DNA of 64,000 nucleotides from Parabacteroides sp. Marseille-P3160 (lineage in GTDB: Bacteria; Bacteroidota; Bacteroidia; Bacteroidales; Tannerellaceae), in NCBI RefSeq assembly GCF_900162725.1, contig NZ_LT799418.1, positions 2,022,739-2,086,738 of the forward strand. Reading direction: 5' to 3'. How positions within the stretch are numbered: the first letter of the stretch is position 1; each line of letters begins with the position of its first letter. This document shows positions 1 to 8,587 of this stretch, one piece after another. The position numbers were made by a program, and so were the translations under genes. The notes beneath the pieces were generated by a model, which saw only the letters and a list, made by a program, of their open reading frames with translations, searched no databases and was not told the DNA's origin.

Positions 1-1
1 A

Positions 2-1321
2 TTTAATTTTGGATATAATGGATCAGAAAATTTTGCAAAAGGGCAGCGTTTTGGTTTTTTCCCCTCTATAGCTGTTGGCTGGATCGTATCGGAAGAGCCT
101 TTTATGAATCCGGTCTCAAAAACAATTTCAAAACTCAAACTAAGGCTTTCTCATGGATTGGTTGGTAATGATCAGCTTGAAGACCGTCGTTTTGCTTACC
201 TTGCTACGATCGAAGAAATAGGCGGCTATACCTGGGGACACAACAAATCGACACCTATGCCGGGATATTCAGAAGGTCATTTTGCCAATCCTTCATTAAC
301 ATGGGAGACTGTCAAAAAGACCAATCTGGGGCTCGAACTTAGTTTATTCAAAGGGATGGTAGATTTACAAGCAGATTATTTTATGGATAAAAGATCGGAT
401 ATCTTCATGCAGAGACGATCTATTCCTAGCACAGGAGGTTATATCCAGACTCCATGGAGCAATTTTGGAAAAGTCAATAACCATGGAATAGAGTTATCAC
501 TGGGCGTAAATAAGCAACTGAAAAAAGATTTATTTGTAAGTTTCTTCGGCTCATTTACTTATGCAAAAAACAAGATTATTGAAATCGATGAATCGATTTC
601 AATAATTGGGAGTACCAGGGCCGAGACTGGGCATCCAGTAGGCCAATGGTTTGGTCTGTTAGACGATGGTTTTTTTACAGACGCGGATTTTGCCGATGTT
701 GATGCCGGAATTTTGGCTGATGGAATACCCGCGCATACATATGGAAATGTGCGTCCTGGAGACATTAAATATAAGGATCTGAATAATGATAATAGAATAG
801 ACGATTTGGATAGGACAGCTATCAAAGGAACACTAGACCCTCAACTGGTTTATGGATTAGGTCTAAACATTCAATACCAAAATCTTGATTTTGGAGCCAT
901 GCTTCAAGGGAACGGAAAAACATATAATATGTTGGATAGAAATATCATTCCGGGTTCGGGTAATGGCGCTAAAGGTAATATATTTTCGAATGTAAACGAT
1001 CGATGGACTGCAGAAAACACTTCTCATGACGCTTTTTATCCCAGATTATCATTAGGATTAAATACAAATAATAGCCAAGAATCAACTTGGTGGCTTAAAG
1101 ATATGAGTATGTTAAGAGTCAAAAATATTGAGGTTGGTTATTCTATACCGCAAAAAATTATTAGTCAAGCCTTATTAAGTAAAGTTCGTGTATTCTTCCG
1201 GGGAGCGAATCTTTTTACTTTTTCTCGATTTAAACTCTGGGACCCTGAAATAAAGGAACCTCAGGGAGGACAATATCCCATAATGAAATCTCTATCTTTT
1301 GGTATTGAGATCGGTTTTTAA
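2..1321 (+). CDS. SusC/RagA-family TonB-dependent transporter, C-terminal part
   Basis: This is the C-terminal end of an outer-membrane TonB-dependent glycan importer; the 5' end lies outside the window. The frame is open from base 2 and reads the typical SusC barrel phrase RFGFFPSIAVGWIVSEE before the first internal Met at 104, so that Met is not a start. The visible 440 residues contain the usual late-barrel motifs (LKLRLSHGLVGN, GDIKYKDLNNDNRID, WWLKDMSMLRVKNIEVGYSIP) and end in an aromatic strand (FGIEIGF) suited to BamA recognition. A SusD gene follows after 21 bp, so the two form the importer of PUL1. The substrate cannot be read from this part; the downstream GH123-like and GH97 genes suggest a galactosaminide- or galactoside-containing glycan (inference). 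Confidence 0.95.
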   Translation, partial: FNFGYNGSENFAKGQRFGFFPSIAVGWIVSEEPFMNPVSKTISKLKLRLSHGLVGNDQLEDRRFAYLATIEEIGGYTWGHNKSTPMPGYSEGHFANPSLTWETVKKTNLGLELSLFKGMVDLQADYFMDKRSDIFMQRRSIPSTGGYIQTPWSNFGKVNNHGIELSLGVNKQLKKDLFVSFFGSFTYAKNKIIEIDESISIIGSTRAETGHPVGQWFGLLDDGFFTDADFADVDAGILADGIPAHTYGNVRPGDIKYKDLNNDNRIDDLDRTAIKGTLDPQLVYGLGLNIQYQNLDFGAMLQGNGKTYNMLDRNIIPGSGNGAKGNIFSNVNDRWTAENTSHDAFYPRLSLGLNTNNSQESTWWLKDMSMLRVKNIEVGYSIPQKIISQALLSKVRVFFRGANLFTFSRFKLWDPEIKEPQGGQYPIMKSLSFGIEIGF

Positions 1322-1342
1322 TCAACAATAATAAAATATTAT

Positions 1343-3247
1343 ATGAAAAAGAACAAATTGCGATTGGTTATTTTAGTAACCATCTCTATATTCAGTTTTA
1401 GTTCATGCTCTGATTATCTTGACAAAGAGCCTGATGATCAGTTAAGTTTGGATCTAGTATTTGAAAACAAAACGAATGTGGAGAAGTGGCTCGCTGGTAT
1501 ATATAGTGGTGTGCCAGATGTTTATAGTTATGGAATGGAAAGTATAGGAGACGACGTAGCTCCATCTACCAGATGGGAACAGTATGGCTTTTGGACCATC
1601 TCCTATCAACAAGGAAATTGGAGTGCCTCAAGTACAGGATGGGATAAAAACTATTGGCTACACTTACCGAAACAGATTCGTTCGGGCTACATTTTTTTGG
1701 AAAATGTAAAGCCATTGCCAGATCAAAACCTGAAAAATACTGAGGTTGAATATATGAAGGCGGAAGTTCGTTTCCTAATTGCCTATTATCATTATTTGAT
1801 GTTGACTTATTATGGCTCAATTCCAATTTTGGAAAAAGCTCAAGATGTAAACTCCATGAATGAGTTATTGGTTAATCAGCAACCTTTTGACAAGGTTGTA
1901 GACTGGATAGAGACATTATTGGTTGATGCCTCCAATGTTTTACCTCCTTCTTACAGCGATAATCGGAAATATGGAAGAATAACCTCTGTCATGTGCAAAG
2001 CAATAAGAGCCCGTTTACTTCTTTTCGCCGCCAGCCCATTAGTAAATGGAAACTCTGCGATGAAAGATGTCGTTAATAATGAAGGTATCCCTATCTTTAA
2101 TTCAACTCCGAGTCTCCAAAAATGGACTCGGGCGGCAGAAGCATCTGAGGATCTGATTAATTACGCGACGGCAAATGGGCATAAATTGTTTTATGAATAT
2201 TTGTCTTCGGGAGAGATTGACCCTTTTATGTCTTATCAGAATGTGATGTTAAAGGGATTCTTGGAAGGTAATACAGAAATACTAATGGCTAGGCCTGATT
2301 GTCAATATAATAATTGGGATATTGTAACACAACCAAGAGGGACTGGCGGGACTGGAGCTATCAGTGTAACTCAAACATTAGTAGATGCCTTTTTTATGAA
2401 AAACGGTTTACCTCCTATCAATGGATATGACGCATCCGGACTTCCGGTTATCAACCCGGAATCCGGTTATACCGAAAAAGGATTTTCAAGTAGCGATGAA
2501 GTAAGAAAAACTCATTGGAAAGAGGTAAAAGGAAATGCATTAGCCGATGAAAATAAGATAACATTGGCTGGAACCTACAATATGTATTGCAATAGAGAGC
2601 CTCGCTTTTATATTTCGGTACTTTATAATGGAAGCTGGATAAACAGCGCAGGACGTCTTACCGATTTCTATCTTAATGGTAAAGATGGAGGCCCTTCCCC
2701 TGATTCTCCTCCTGTGGGATATTTAATGAGGAAAAGAACAGATCCAGACGCTAATCCTGTAAATAACACATTTAAACAACGAGTTGGAATTATTTATCGT
2801 TTGGCAGAAGCCTACCTAACCTCTGCTGAAGCCTTAAATGAAGCAGATTATGGAGCGAACAAAACTAAAGTAGTGAATTACCTAAATTTAATCAGAGAAA
2901 GAGCTGGAATTCCACTCTACGGAAATGGTCAAGATGAGGTTACTATTCCAACGGATCAAGCTGCTATGCGTAAGGCGATACATCAGGAAAGAAGAGTTGA
3001 GTTGAATTGTGAAGCGGTTATCCGTTTTGACGATGTCCGAAGATGGAAAGATGCCGAAAAGGCTTTGAATACAGATTTTTGGGGAATGAACTTCTCAGGA
3101 ACAAAAAATAGTGATGACAAGAATGATCCAGAGGCTTACTTTGTCCGAAAAGTATATCAAACACGCAAATTCAAGAGTTATTGGTTTCCTGTTCCTCAAT
3201 CTGAATTAGACCGGAACCCAAATCTGAGACAACTTCCGGGATGGTAA
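1343..3247 (+). CDS. SusD/RagB-family outer-membrane glycan-binding lipoprotein
   Basis: Surface lipoprotein of 634 aa that caps the SusC barrel and captures oligosaccharide. The signal peptide ends in a lipobox with Cys22 (SFSSCSDYLDKEP), and the acidic residues just after the Cys resemble a Bacteroidetes lipoprotein surface-export signal. Family hallmarks are visible: LDKEPDD near the N-terminus, the TPR-like helix AEVRFLIAYYHYLMLTYYG, and the C-terminal VNYLNLIRERAG ... QERRVELNCEAVIRFDDVRRW ... YWFPVPQSELDRNPNL. It lies 21 bp after the SusC gene and 28 bp before the SusE-like gene, so the three are almost certainly co-transcribed. Length is normal to slightly long for the family. Confidence 0.95.
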   Translation: MKKNKLRLVILVTISIFSFSSCSDYLDKEPDDQLSLDLVFENKTNVEKWLAGIYSGVPDVYSYGMESIGDDVAPSTRWEQYGFWTISYQQGNWSASSTGWDKNYWLHLPKQIRSGYIFLENVKPLPDQNLKNTEVEYMKAEVRFLIAYYHYLMLTYYGSIPILEKAQDVNSMNELLVNQQPFDKVVDWIETLLVDASNVLPPSYSDNRKYGRITSVMCKAIRARLLLFAASPLVNGNSAMKDVVNNEGIPIFNSTPSLQKWTRAAEASEDLINYATANGHKLFYEYLSSGEIDPFMSYQNVMLKGFLEGNTEILMARPDCQYNNWDIVTQPRGTGGTGAISVTQTLVDAFFMKNGLPPINGYDASGLPVINPESGYTEKGFSSSDEVRKTHWKEVKGNALADENKITLAGTYNMYCNREPRFYISVLYNGSWINSAGRLTDFYLNGKDGGPSPDSPPVGYLMRKRTDPDANPVNNTFKQRVGIIYRLAEAYLTSAEALNEADYGANKTKVVNYLNLIRERAGIPLYGNGQDEVTIPTDQAAMRKAIHQERRVELNCEAVIRFDDVRRWKDAEKALNTDFWGMNFSGTKNSDDKNDPEAYFVRKVYQTRKFKSYWFPVPQSELDRNPNLRQLPGW

Positions 3248-3275
3248 AAAATAGTATAATAAAAAAAATAGTATA

Positions 3276-4484
3276 ATGAAAAATATATTTAAACTGCTAA
3301 GCCTTCTCCTATTCATGTGTTGTATTGCATCGTGTGATAGTGATAGTAACAATGATAATTTAAACCCTGGAGAGACAACAGATAACCCATTAACGATAAG
3401 TGCTTCGGGCGATAACATTGTTCTCAATGAAGATAAATCGGAAGAAGTTGCTCTTACCTTTACATGGAATACAGGAAATAATAGAGGAGAAGGAACCTCA
3501 TTGTCTTATCTCTTTAAAGTAGATATTGCAGAGAATCAATTTCAAACAGCCATAGAAACAGAAGAGATGCCTGAAGGTGTATTCTCAAGAAGTTTTACTC
3601 ATAGAGAACTAAATGAGCTTCTTCTCGATTATTGGGAGGTACAACCGGCAAAATCTGCCCGAATTGAGGCGAGGGTAATTGCAACTGTTACCGGTCCTCA
3701 TTTTATTAAACCGGAAATATCAGATGTAGTGGTTACAGTCACTCCTTTTGCTCCTAGAGTGATAGAAACGAACAAAATGTATGCAGTTGGAACAGCAGTG
3801 CCCGGTGGACAAATAGAAATGAGCAGAGCTATAGAAGATCCTTATGTTTTTGCATATAAGGGGTTGCTGCAAGAAGGCAAGATTAAGTTTCCTCTTTCTT
3901 TAGATGCTTCCGCTGATATAGTTTCTTCTCGTACTCCAAACCTTACCATAGATGATGGAACTATGATGCCTGTACTGCTGGCTACTTCGGGTACTCCCGA
4001 TAATTCATGGCTGATCCCCAATGCCGGAACTTATGTTGTGGTGATAAATACCAAAGAAAAAACAGTTGTTTTTTATTCCGAAGCAACAGCTATCAAACCT
4101 AAATATGACAATGTGTATATGATTGCGGAAGCGGTTCCTGGAGGCGGCAAAGATTGGGATGTGGATAATCCGCTATCAATGACACAAAGTATTGCTAATC
4201 CAAATATTTTTGTTTTCAACGAAACATTAGATGCTGGAGAAGCAGGAAAACCGAGTGGTAGAATAAGATTTCCTATAGAAAAGGGAGTAGGTTGGGGATA
4301 TAAAGGTTTAACTACACCTGATGGGCTTATGGTGCCTGTTACGAAAGGAAAAACCTATACTGTTTATCAGTTTGTAGCCGGCTCATCAGAGTATCCAGAT
4401 AACTATTGGCAAATATTAGATGGGGATATCAATTTGATTATTCTTGATACAGAAAAAATGACAATAAGGTTCATGTCTCGATAA
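3276..4484 (+). CDS. SusE/SusF-like outer-membrane glycan-binding lipoprotein
   Basis: Lipoprotein of 402 aa with a lipobox at Cys20 (CCIASCDSD), probably displayed on the cell surface. Residues about 28-150 form a SusE-type Ig-like domain (DNIVLNEDKSEEVALTFTW). The rest contains two related modules, each opening with (V)YM/AxxAVPGG and followed by a RIRFPIEKG-type phrase, as in the starch-binding-like modules of SusE/SusF proteins. It would help the SusCD pair bind polysaccharide and is not expected to be catalytic. The 28-bp gap from susD contains a direct duplication of an A-rich AATAGTATAA unit just before the start codon. A strong hairpin follows the gene, so it probably ends the first transcript of PUL1. 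Confidence 0.8.
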   Translation: MKNIFKLLSLLLFMCCIASCDSDSNNDNLNPGETTDNPLTISASGDNIVLNEDKSEEVALTFTWNTGNNRGEGTSLSYLFKVDIAENQFQTAIETEEMPEGVFSRSFTHRELNELLLDYWEVQPAKSARIEARVIATVTGPHFIKPEISDVVVTVTPFAPRVIETNKMYAVGTAVPGGQIEMSRAIEDPYVFAYKGLLQEGKIKFPLSLDASADIVSSRTPNLTIDDGTMMPVLLATSGTPDNSWLIPNAGTYVVVINTKEKTVVFYSEATAIKPKYDNVYMIAEAVPGGGKDWDVDNPLSMTQSIANPNIFVFNETLDAGEAGKPSGRIRFPIEKGVGWGYKGLTTPDGLMVPVTKGKTYTVYQFVAGSSEYPDNYWQILDGDINLIILDTEKMTIRFMSR

Positions 4485-4516
4485 TCAATTTATGACTTCT
4501 TGAGATACTCTTAATT

Positions 4517-4555
4517 ATTGGATAGCATATCATTGATAAAGATATGCTATCCAAT
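4517..4555 (+). terminator. Hairpin after the SusCDE genes
   Basis: A perfect 15-bp inverted repeat (arms 4517-4531 and 4541-4555, 9-nt loop) lies between the SusE-like gene and the first DUF4091 gene. No clear U-tract follows, so it may be a terminator or a transcript-end stabiliser separating binding from enzyme genes. Confidence 0.6.
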
Positions 4556-4628
4556 TGAATCCAATCTTCGTTTATGAAAAATTCTCTGATAAAGAAAGTA
4601 AAAGAGAGAATAGCAATATCCATTTATC

Positions 4629-6404
4629 ATGAAAAATATTTTTACAGGAATCATATCTTTTAGTCTTTTTATCTTTATATTCCAGTCTATAGCCTGCTCT
4701 CAGGTAAAGAACATAGATGAATATAGTAGTATTACAGAGAGAGCCGATCCAACGGCAGATACTCTTTCCGATTGGAGTAAAGTCCCATCCGGATTAAATA
4801 TTTCTTTTGCGGACATAGACACACGTTATCCAAGATCCGTAGCTCCGGATATTCCATCCAGCAAAATTCTGCAACTAAGTGGGTGGAAAGGAGAAAGAAT
4901 TTCTGGCCAACTATTACTTTGGTCAGTAGAAAAATTTGAAGAGGTAAATATTGAGTTTGAAAGCTTTCAATCAAGCTCATCTTCTTTACCAACGAATATA
5001 GCTCAGGCTCGTTTTGTTCGTTACGTGATTACGGACTATTTTGAAAGAGGATGCGAAGAAGCGAATCCGGACGATTTCCGTTCCTCTTTATCTCCAGATA
5101 TACTTGATAATATTAAGTATTTTGACATTGAGCCAAAAAACGTGCGTCCTGTTTGGATTACCATAGATATTCCCCGGGAAGCAGAGGCAGGCCTATACAA
5201 AGGAAAGATCAATATCGAATCTAAAAATAAAAACCTTCAAAAATTAGATATTGCCATAGAAGTAAAGAAAAAGACTTTGCCATTACCAGCCGATTGGAAA
5301 TTTCATCTGGATATGTGGCAACATCCTACATCTGTGGCTCGTGTGAATGGATTGGAAGTCTGGAGTGACGAACATTTCGAAAAAATGAAACCGATTATGA
5401 AGCTCCTGGTCGATGCCGGTCAGAAAGTAATAACAGCTACATTAAATAAAGAACCTTGGAATAATCAATGTTATGATGCATATGCCGACATGATAACATG
5501 GATCAAGACCACTGATGGAAGTTGGAAATATGATTATACCGCTTTTGATAAATGGGTTCATTTTATGCAAGATTTGGGTATAAAAGGTACGATAGATTGT
5601 TATTCGATGCTTCCATGGGGCAATGAATTACATTATCATGATGCATCCACAGGAAAAATGGTAAATGTAAATGCTAAACCCGGTAGCACTGAATTCTATG
5701 AGATGTGGACTCCCTTTTTACAAGATTTTGTCATTCATTTAAAACAGAAAGGTTGGATTAATATAACAAATATTGCAATGGACGAGCGTACTCCGGAAGA
5801 CCTGAAAGCCGTTGTTGATCTCATGCAAAAGGCTGCTCCGGAATTAGGAATATCTTTGGCAGATAATCACCAGAGCTATAAAAAATATCCTTTTGTCAGA
5901 TCTTTAACTCTCGGATTTAACTCTCCTTTCACGAAAGAAGATCTGGATGTCCGGCGCGATAATGGCCTCGTGTCTGCTTATTATGTTTGCTGTGGAGATA
6001 GATTTCCCAATATATTTACTTTTTCAAATCCGGCAGATGCAGTGTATATTTCGTGGTATTCTTTGGCTTTAGGCTATGATGGATTTCTACATTGGACATA
6101 CAACTCATGGAATGAAAAGCCGCTCGAAGACTCTCGTTTTATTCGCTATCCCGCGGGAGATACCTACATCGTATATCCTGATCGTAGTTCTGTCCGATTC
6201 GAACGTCTGAGAGAAGGGATTCAGGATGCAGAAAAGATTCGTATTTATCGGGATGAATGGAAAGAGAAGAACGATCTGGAATCGAAAGAAAAATTAGAGA
6301 AAATGAACAAGATCATTCTTCAATTCGGATCAAAAAAAGAAAGTCCTGAGCTTTATCAGGAATTAGAACAAGCGAAAAAATTATTGAATGACTGGGCTGA
6401 ATAA
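4629..6404 (+). CDS. DUF4091 / GH123-like glycosidase, lipoprotein
   Basis: Exported 591-aa protein with a lipobox at Cys23 (QSIACSQ). The N-terminal about 200 residues form a beta-sandwich (RPVWITIDIPREAEAGLYKG is typical). The rest is a TIM barrel of the DUF4091 family, related to GH123 exo-beta-N-acetylgalactosaminidases. The Asp-Glu pair in IAMDERTPEDL (D385, E386) matches the GH123 catalytic pair, where Asp orients the substrate acetamido group and Glu is the acid. The C-terminus carries the family phrases HWTYNSWNE, AGDTYIVYPD and SVRFERLREGIQDAEK. Activity on beta-GalNAc is inferred from the family; many DUF4091 proteins are uncharacterised. It is the most divergent of three family members in a row. 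Confidence 0.82.
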   Translation: MKNIFTGIISFSLFIFIFQSIACSQVKNIDEYSSITERADPTADTLSDWSKVPSGLNISFADIDTRYPRSVAPDIPSSKILQLSGWKGERISGQLLLWSVEKFEEVNIEFESFQSSSSSLPTNIAQARFVRYVITDYFERGCEEANPDDFRSSLSPDILDNIKYFDIEPKNVRPVWITIDIPREAEAGLYKGKINIESKNKNLQKLDIAIEVKKKTLPLPADWKFHLDMWQHPTSVARVNGLEVWSDEHFEKMKPIMKLLVDAGQKVITATLNKEPWNNQCYDAYADMITWIKTTDGSWKYDYTAFDKWVHFMQDLGIKGTIDCYSMLPWGNELHYHDASTGKMVNVNAKPGSTEFYEMWTPFLQDFVIHLKQKGWINITNIAMDERTPEDLKAVVDLMQKAAPELGISLADNHQSYKKYPFVRSLTLGFNSPFTKEDLDVRRDNGLVSAYYVCCGDRFPNIFTFSNPADAVYISWYSLALGYDGFLHWTYNSWNEKPLEDSRFIRYPAGDTYIVYPDRSSVRFERLREGIQDAEKIRIYRDEWKEKNDLESKEKLEKMNKIILQFGSKKESPELYQELEQAKKLLNDWAE

Positions 6405-6422
6405 TAATTTTAATTGAATAAT

Positions 6423-8549
6423 ATGCACAAGAATAAGAAAAACAGATTATTGTTTTTGTTTGTAGCGATGATTACAGTCATCCTGAACTTTTCTTGTAAA
6501 AGCGATACAGATGACCCCATTACAGAGGAAGCGGTAAAAATCTCGTTCTCACAATATGGAGTAACTGATGTCTTTGTCGACATTCCGCAGGAAGAGGTTA
6601 TTTTCCATTTAGGATTGGCGAAAGATGGCAATTCAAGTAAAGAAATCGAAGTAAATCTGTCTGTTTTATCCGAAAAAGAACTGAAAGATTACAATACGCT
6701 TCATAGTACCAATTTTGATCTCTTACCGGGTTCATGTTATAATATGAATCAATTAATGGTAAAATTTAAGCCCAGTGACAAGGCTCAACAGTTACAAACA
6801 ACATTGTATCGGGATCAAATAAAGAAGTTGAATCTTAGCCAGAAACAATATGCGCTTCCGATTAAAATAAATGAAACAGCAGAAAGGGTTGAGGTTGACA
6901 AAAGCAAATCAATAATATTGATTGCTCCGAGTCTGGAACAATTACTTCATATTTATCAAATAGACGCATTAGAGAAAGTTATCCCTGACCAGTCTTTGGA
7001 AGTCGATGTCGATAATATCCTACATGTAGCACAAGGAGAGTATGCAACGTTACAATTAGTTGTTAGTCCCTTCGATAAAATAGATAATCGTAACATCGAT
7101 GTTCAGATCAATCACACAGAAAATTCCACAAGCCTGAATGCTAAAATCGAAAGAGTAGGCTATGTAGGAGCGTCTAATCGCTTCATTTTAGAATCTAACG
7201 TAATTATAAAGTCATCGACCAATCAATACCCGGATCCCATATTTCCGATAGATGAGGTTGGTTACCAATCTTATAGCGTTCAACCTTTATGGATAACAAC
7301 ACATATTCCTTTGGAAACACCTAGTGGCCTTTATAAAGGAGTAGTGAAGGTTGCGGGGTTTATTGACGGGAAGTCAGTCTCTACCGAAAAGTTGTTTTAT
7401 ATTAAAGTATATCCGGTGGCAGTCCGAGAAATATCATTATTAACAACCAATTGGTATTACCTGGATAGTCCGACACTCGCCTATATGAATAATAAAACAA
7501 AAGTAGATATGCACTCTGATTTATATTGGCAATTAGTTCGCAAATTTGCTGAAGTATCTGCCGAATATAAAAATAATGTTCACTTCATAAACTTGTTTAA
7601 CAATATTCAATTTACACTTTCCAATGGAAAATATGGTTTCAATTTTGATAATTTTGACAAAGAATTACTAATTTTCGAGCGAGCAGGGGCGTTAAAAAGA
7701 ATAGAAGGTGGTCAATTAGGATATCGATTTGGTGCACCCACTAATTCTTTAGGGGTCTATGTGCCTATTCTTGATGGCAGTGAAATTTCAATCAGATTAT
7801 TATCCCTTTCAGATCAACGAAGTCAGGATTTTTATAATCAATTTCTTCCGGCACTTAAACAACACTTAAAAGATAGAGGTTGGCATGATATATATATGCA
7901 ACATATTGTAGATGAGCCCGGTAATTCGGATATTCAATCTTACTTGGAAATAAGTGACTTTGTAAAAAAACACATGAAAGAAGTGCCGATATTAGAGGCT
8001 ATCCTGACCACAAATGGCATTCAGAATGGTATTGATATTATGACTCCTCAGGTAAATACCCTTGGGTCAGATTATGAGTCTGTCTTTAAGCCATTGATTG
8101 ATCAGGGAAAAGAAGTTTGGTTTTATACCTGTACCGGGCCACAGGGTAATTATGTAAATAGATTTATTCAATTACCTCTGATTCAGATGAGAATCATGCA
8201 CTGGATCAATTTTAAATATAAGGCTTCCGGGTATTTACACTGGGGAGGTAATTCCTGGACTGCTTTTGATGATCCCTATAAGGAAACGACTAACTTATCT
8301 AACGACTGGCCCGGAGGCGACTCTTACATCGTTTATCCGGGATATGGAAAATTGTATCCATCTATCAGAATGTCGGCAATGAGAGATGGGATTTATGATT
8401 ATGAACTGTTAAAGATGCTAGATCAAAAAAATCCAGCAGCGGCTCAGAATATCGTAAATAAAGTTGTTTTCTCAAATGCAGAATACGACAATACGATTCC
8501 CAATTTCAGAAATATGAGAAAACAAATATTGGAATCTCTTAGTGAGTAA
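6423..8549 (+). CDS. DUF1735 + DUF4091 (GH123-like) lipoprotein
   Basis: Lipoprotein of 708 aa from the ATG at 6423; an in-frame TTG nine bases upstream is a less likely start. The lipobox Cys is residue 25 (LNFSCKSD). Residues about 35-175 match the DUF1735 / BT_3987-like N-terminal domain of Bacteroidetes surface lipoproteins, probably a glycan-binding beta-sandwich. From LLHIYQIDALEKVIP onward it is a DUF4091 protein: beta-sandwich, then a TIM barrel with the candidate catalytic pair D497-E498 (HIVDEPG) and the C-terminal SGYLHWGGNSWTAFDDP and RMSAMRDGIYDYELL. It is a close paralogue of the next gene, which has the same core but no DUF1735 domain. The gap from the previous gene is 18 bp, so they are co-transcribed. 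Confidence 0.82.
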   Translation: MHKNKKNRLLFLFVAMITVILNFSCKSDTDDPITEEAVKISFSQYGVTDVFVDIPQEEVIFHLGLAKDGNSSKEIEVNLSVLSEKELKDYNTLHSTNFDLLPGSCYNMNQLMVKFKPSDKAQQLQTTLYRDQIKKLNLSQKQYALPIKINETAERVEVDKSKSIILIAPSLEQLLHIYQIDALEKVIPDQSLEVDVDNILHVAQGEYATLQLVVSPFDKIDNRNIDVQINHTENSTSLNAKIERVGYVGASNRFILESNVIIKSSTNQYPDPIFPIDEVGYQSYSVQPLWITTHIPLETPSGLYKGVVKVAGFIDGKSVSTEKLFYIKVYPVAVREISLLTTNWYYLDSPTLAYMNNKTKVDMHSDLYWQLVRKFAEVSAEYKNNVHFINLFNNIQFTLSNGKYGFNFDNFDKELLIFERAGALKRIEGGQLGYRFGAPTNSLGVYVPILDGSEISIRLLSLSDQRSQDFYNQFLPALKQHLKDRGWHDIYMQHIVDEPGNSDIQSYLEISDFVKKHMKEVPILEAILTTNGIQNGIDIMTPQVNTLGSDYESVFKPLIDQGKEVWFYTCTGPQGNYVNRFIQLPLIQMRIMHWINFKYKASGYLHWGGNSWTAFDDPYKETTNLSNDWPGGDSYIVYPGYGKLYPSIRMSAMRDGIYDYELLKMLDQKNPAAAQNIVNKVVFSNAEYDNTIPNFRNMRKQILESLSE

Positions 8550-8587
8550 ATAATTATTTGAATTAACTAATCAGCAATAAAACATTT

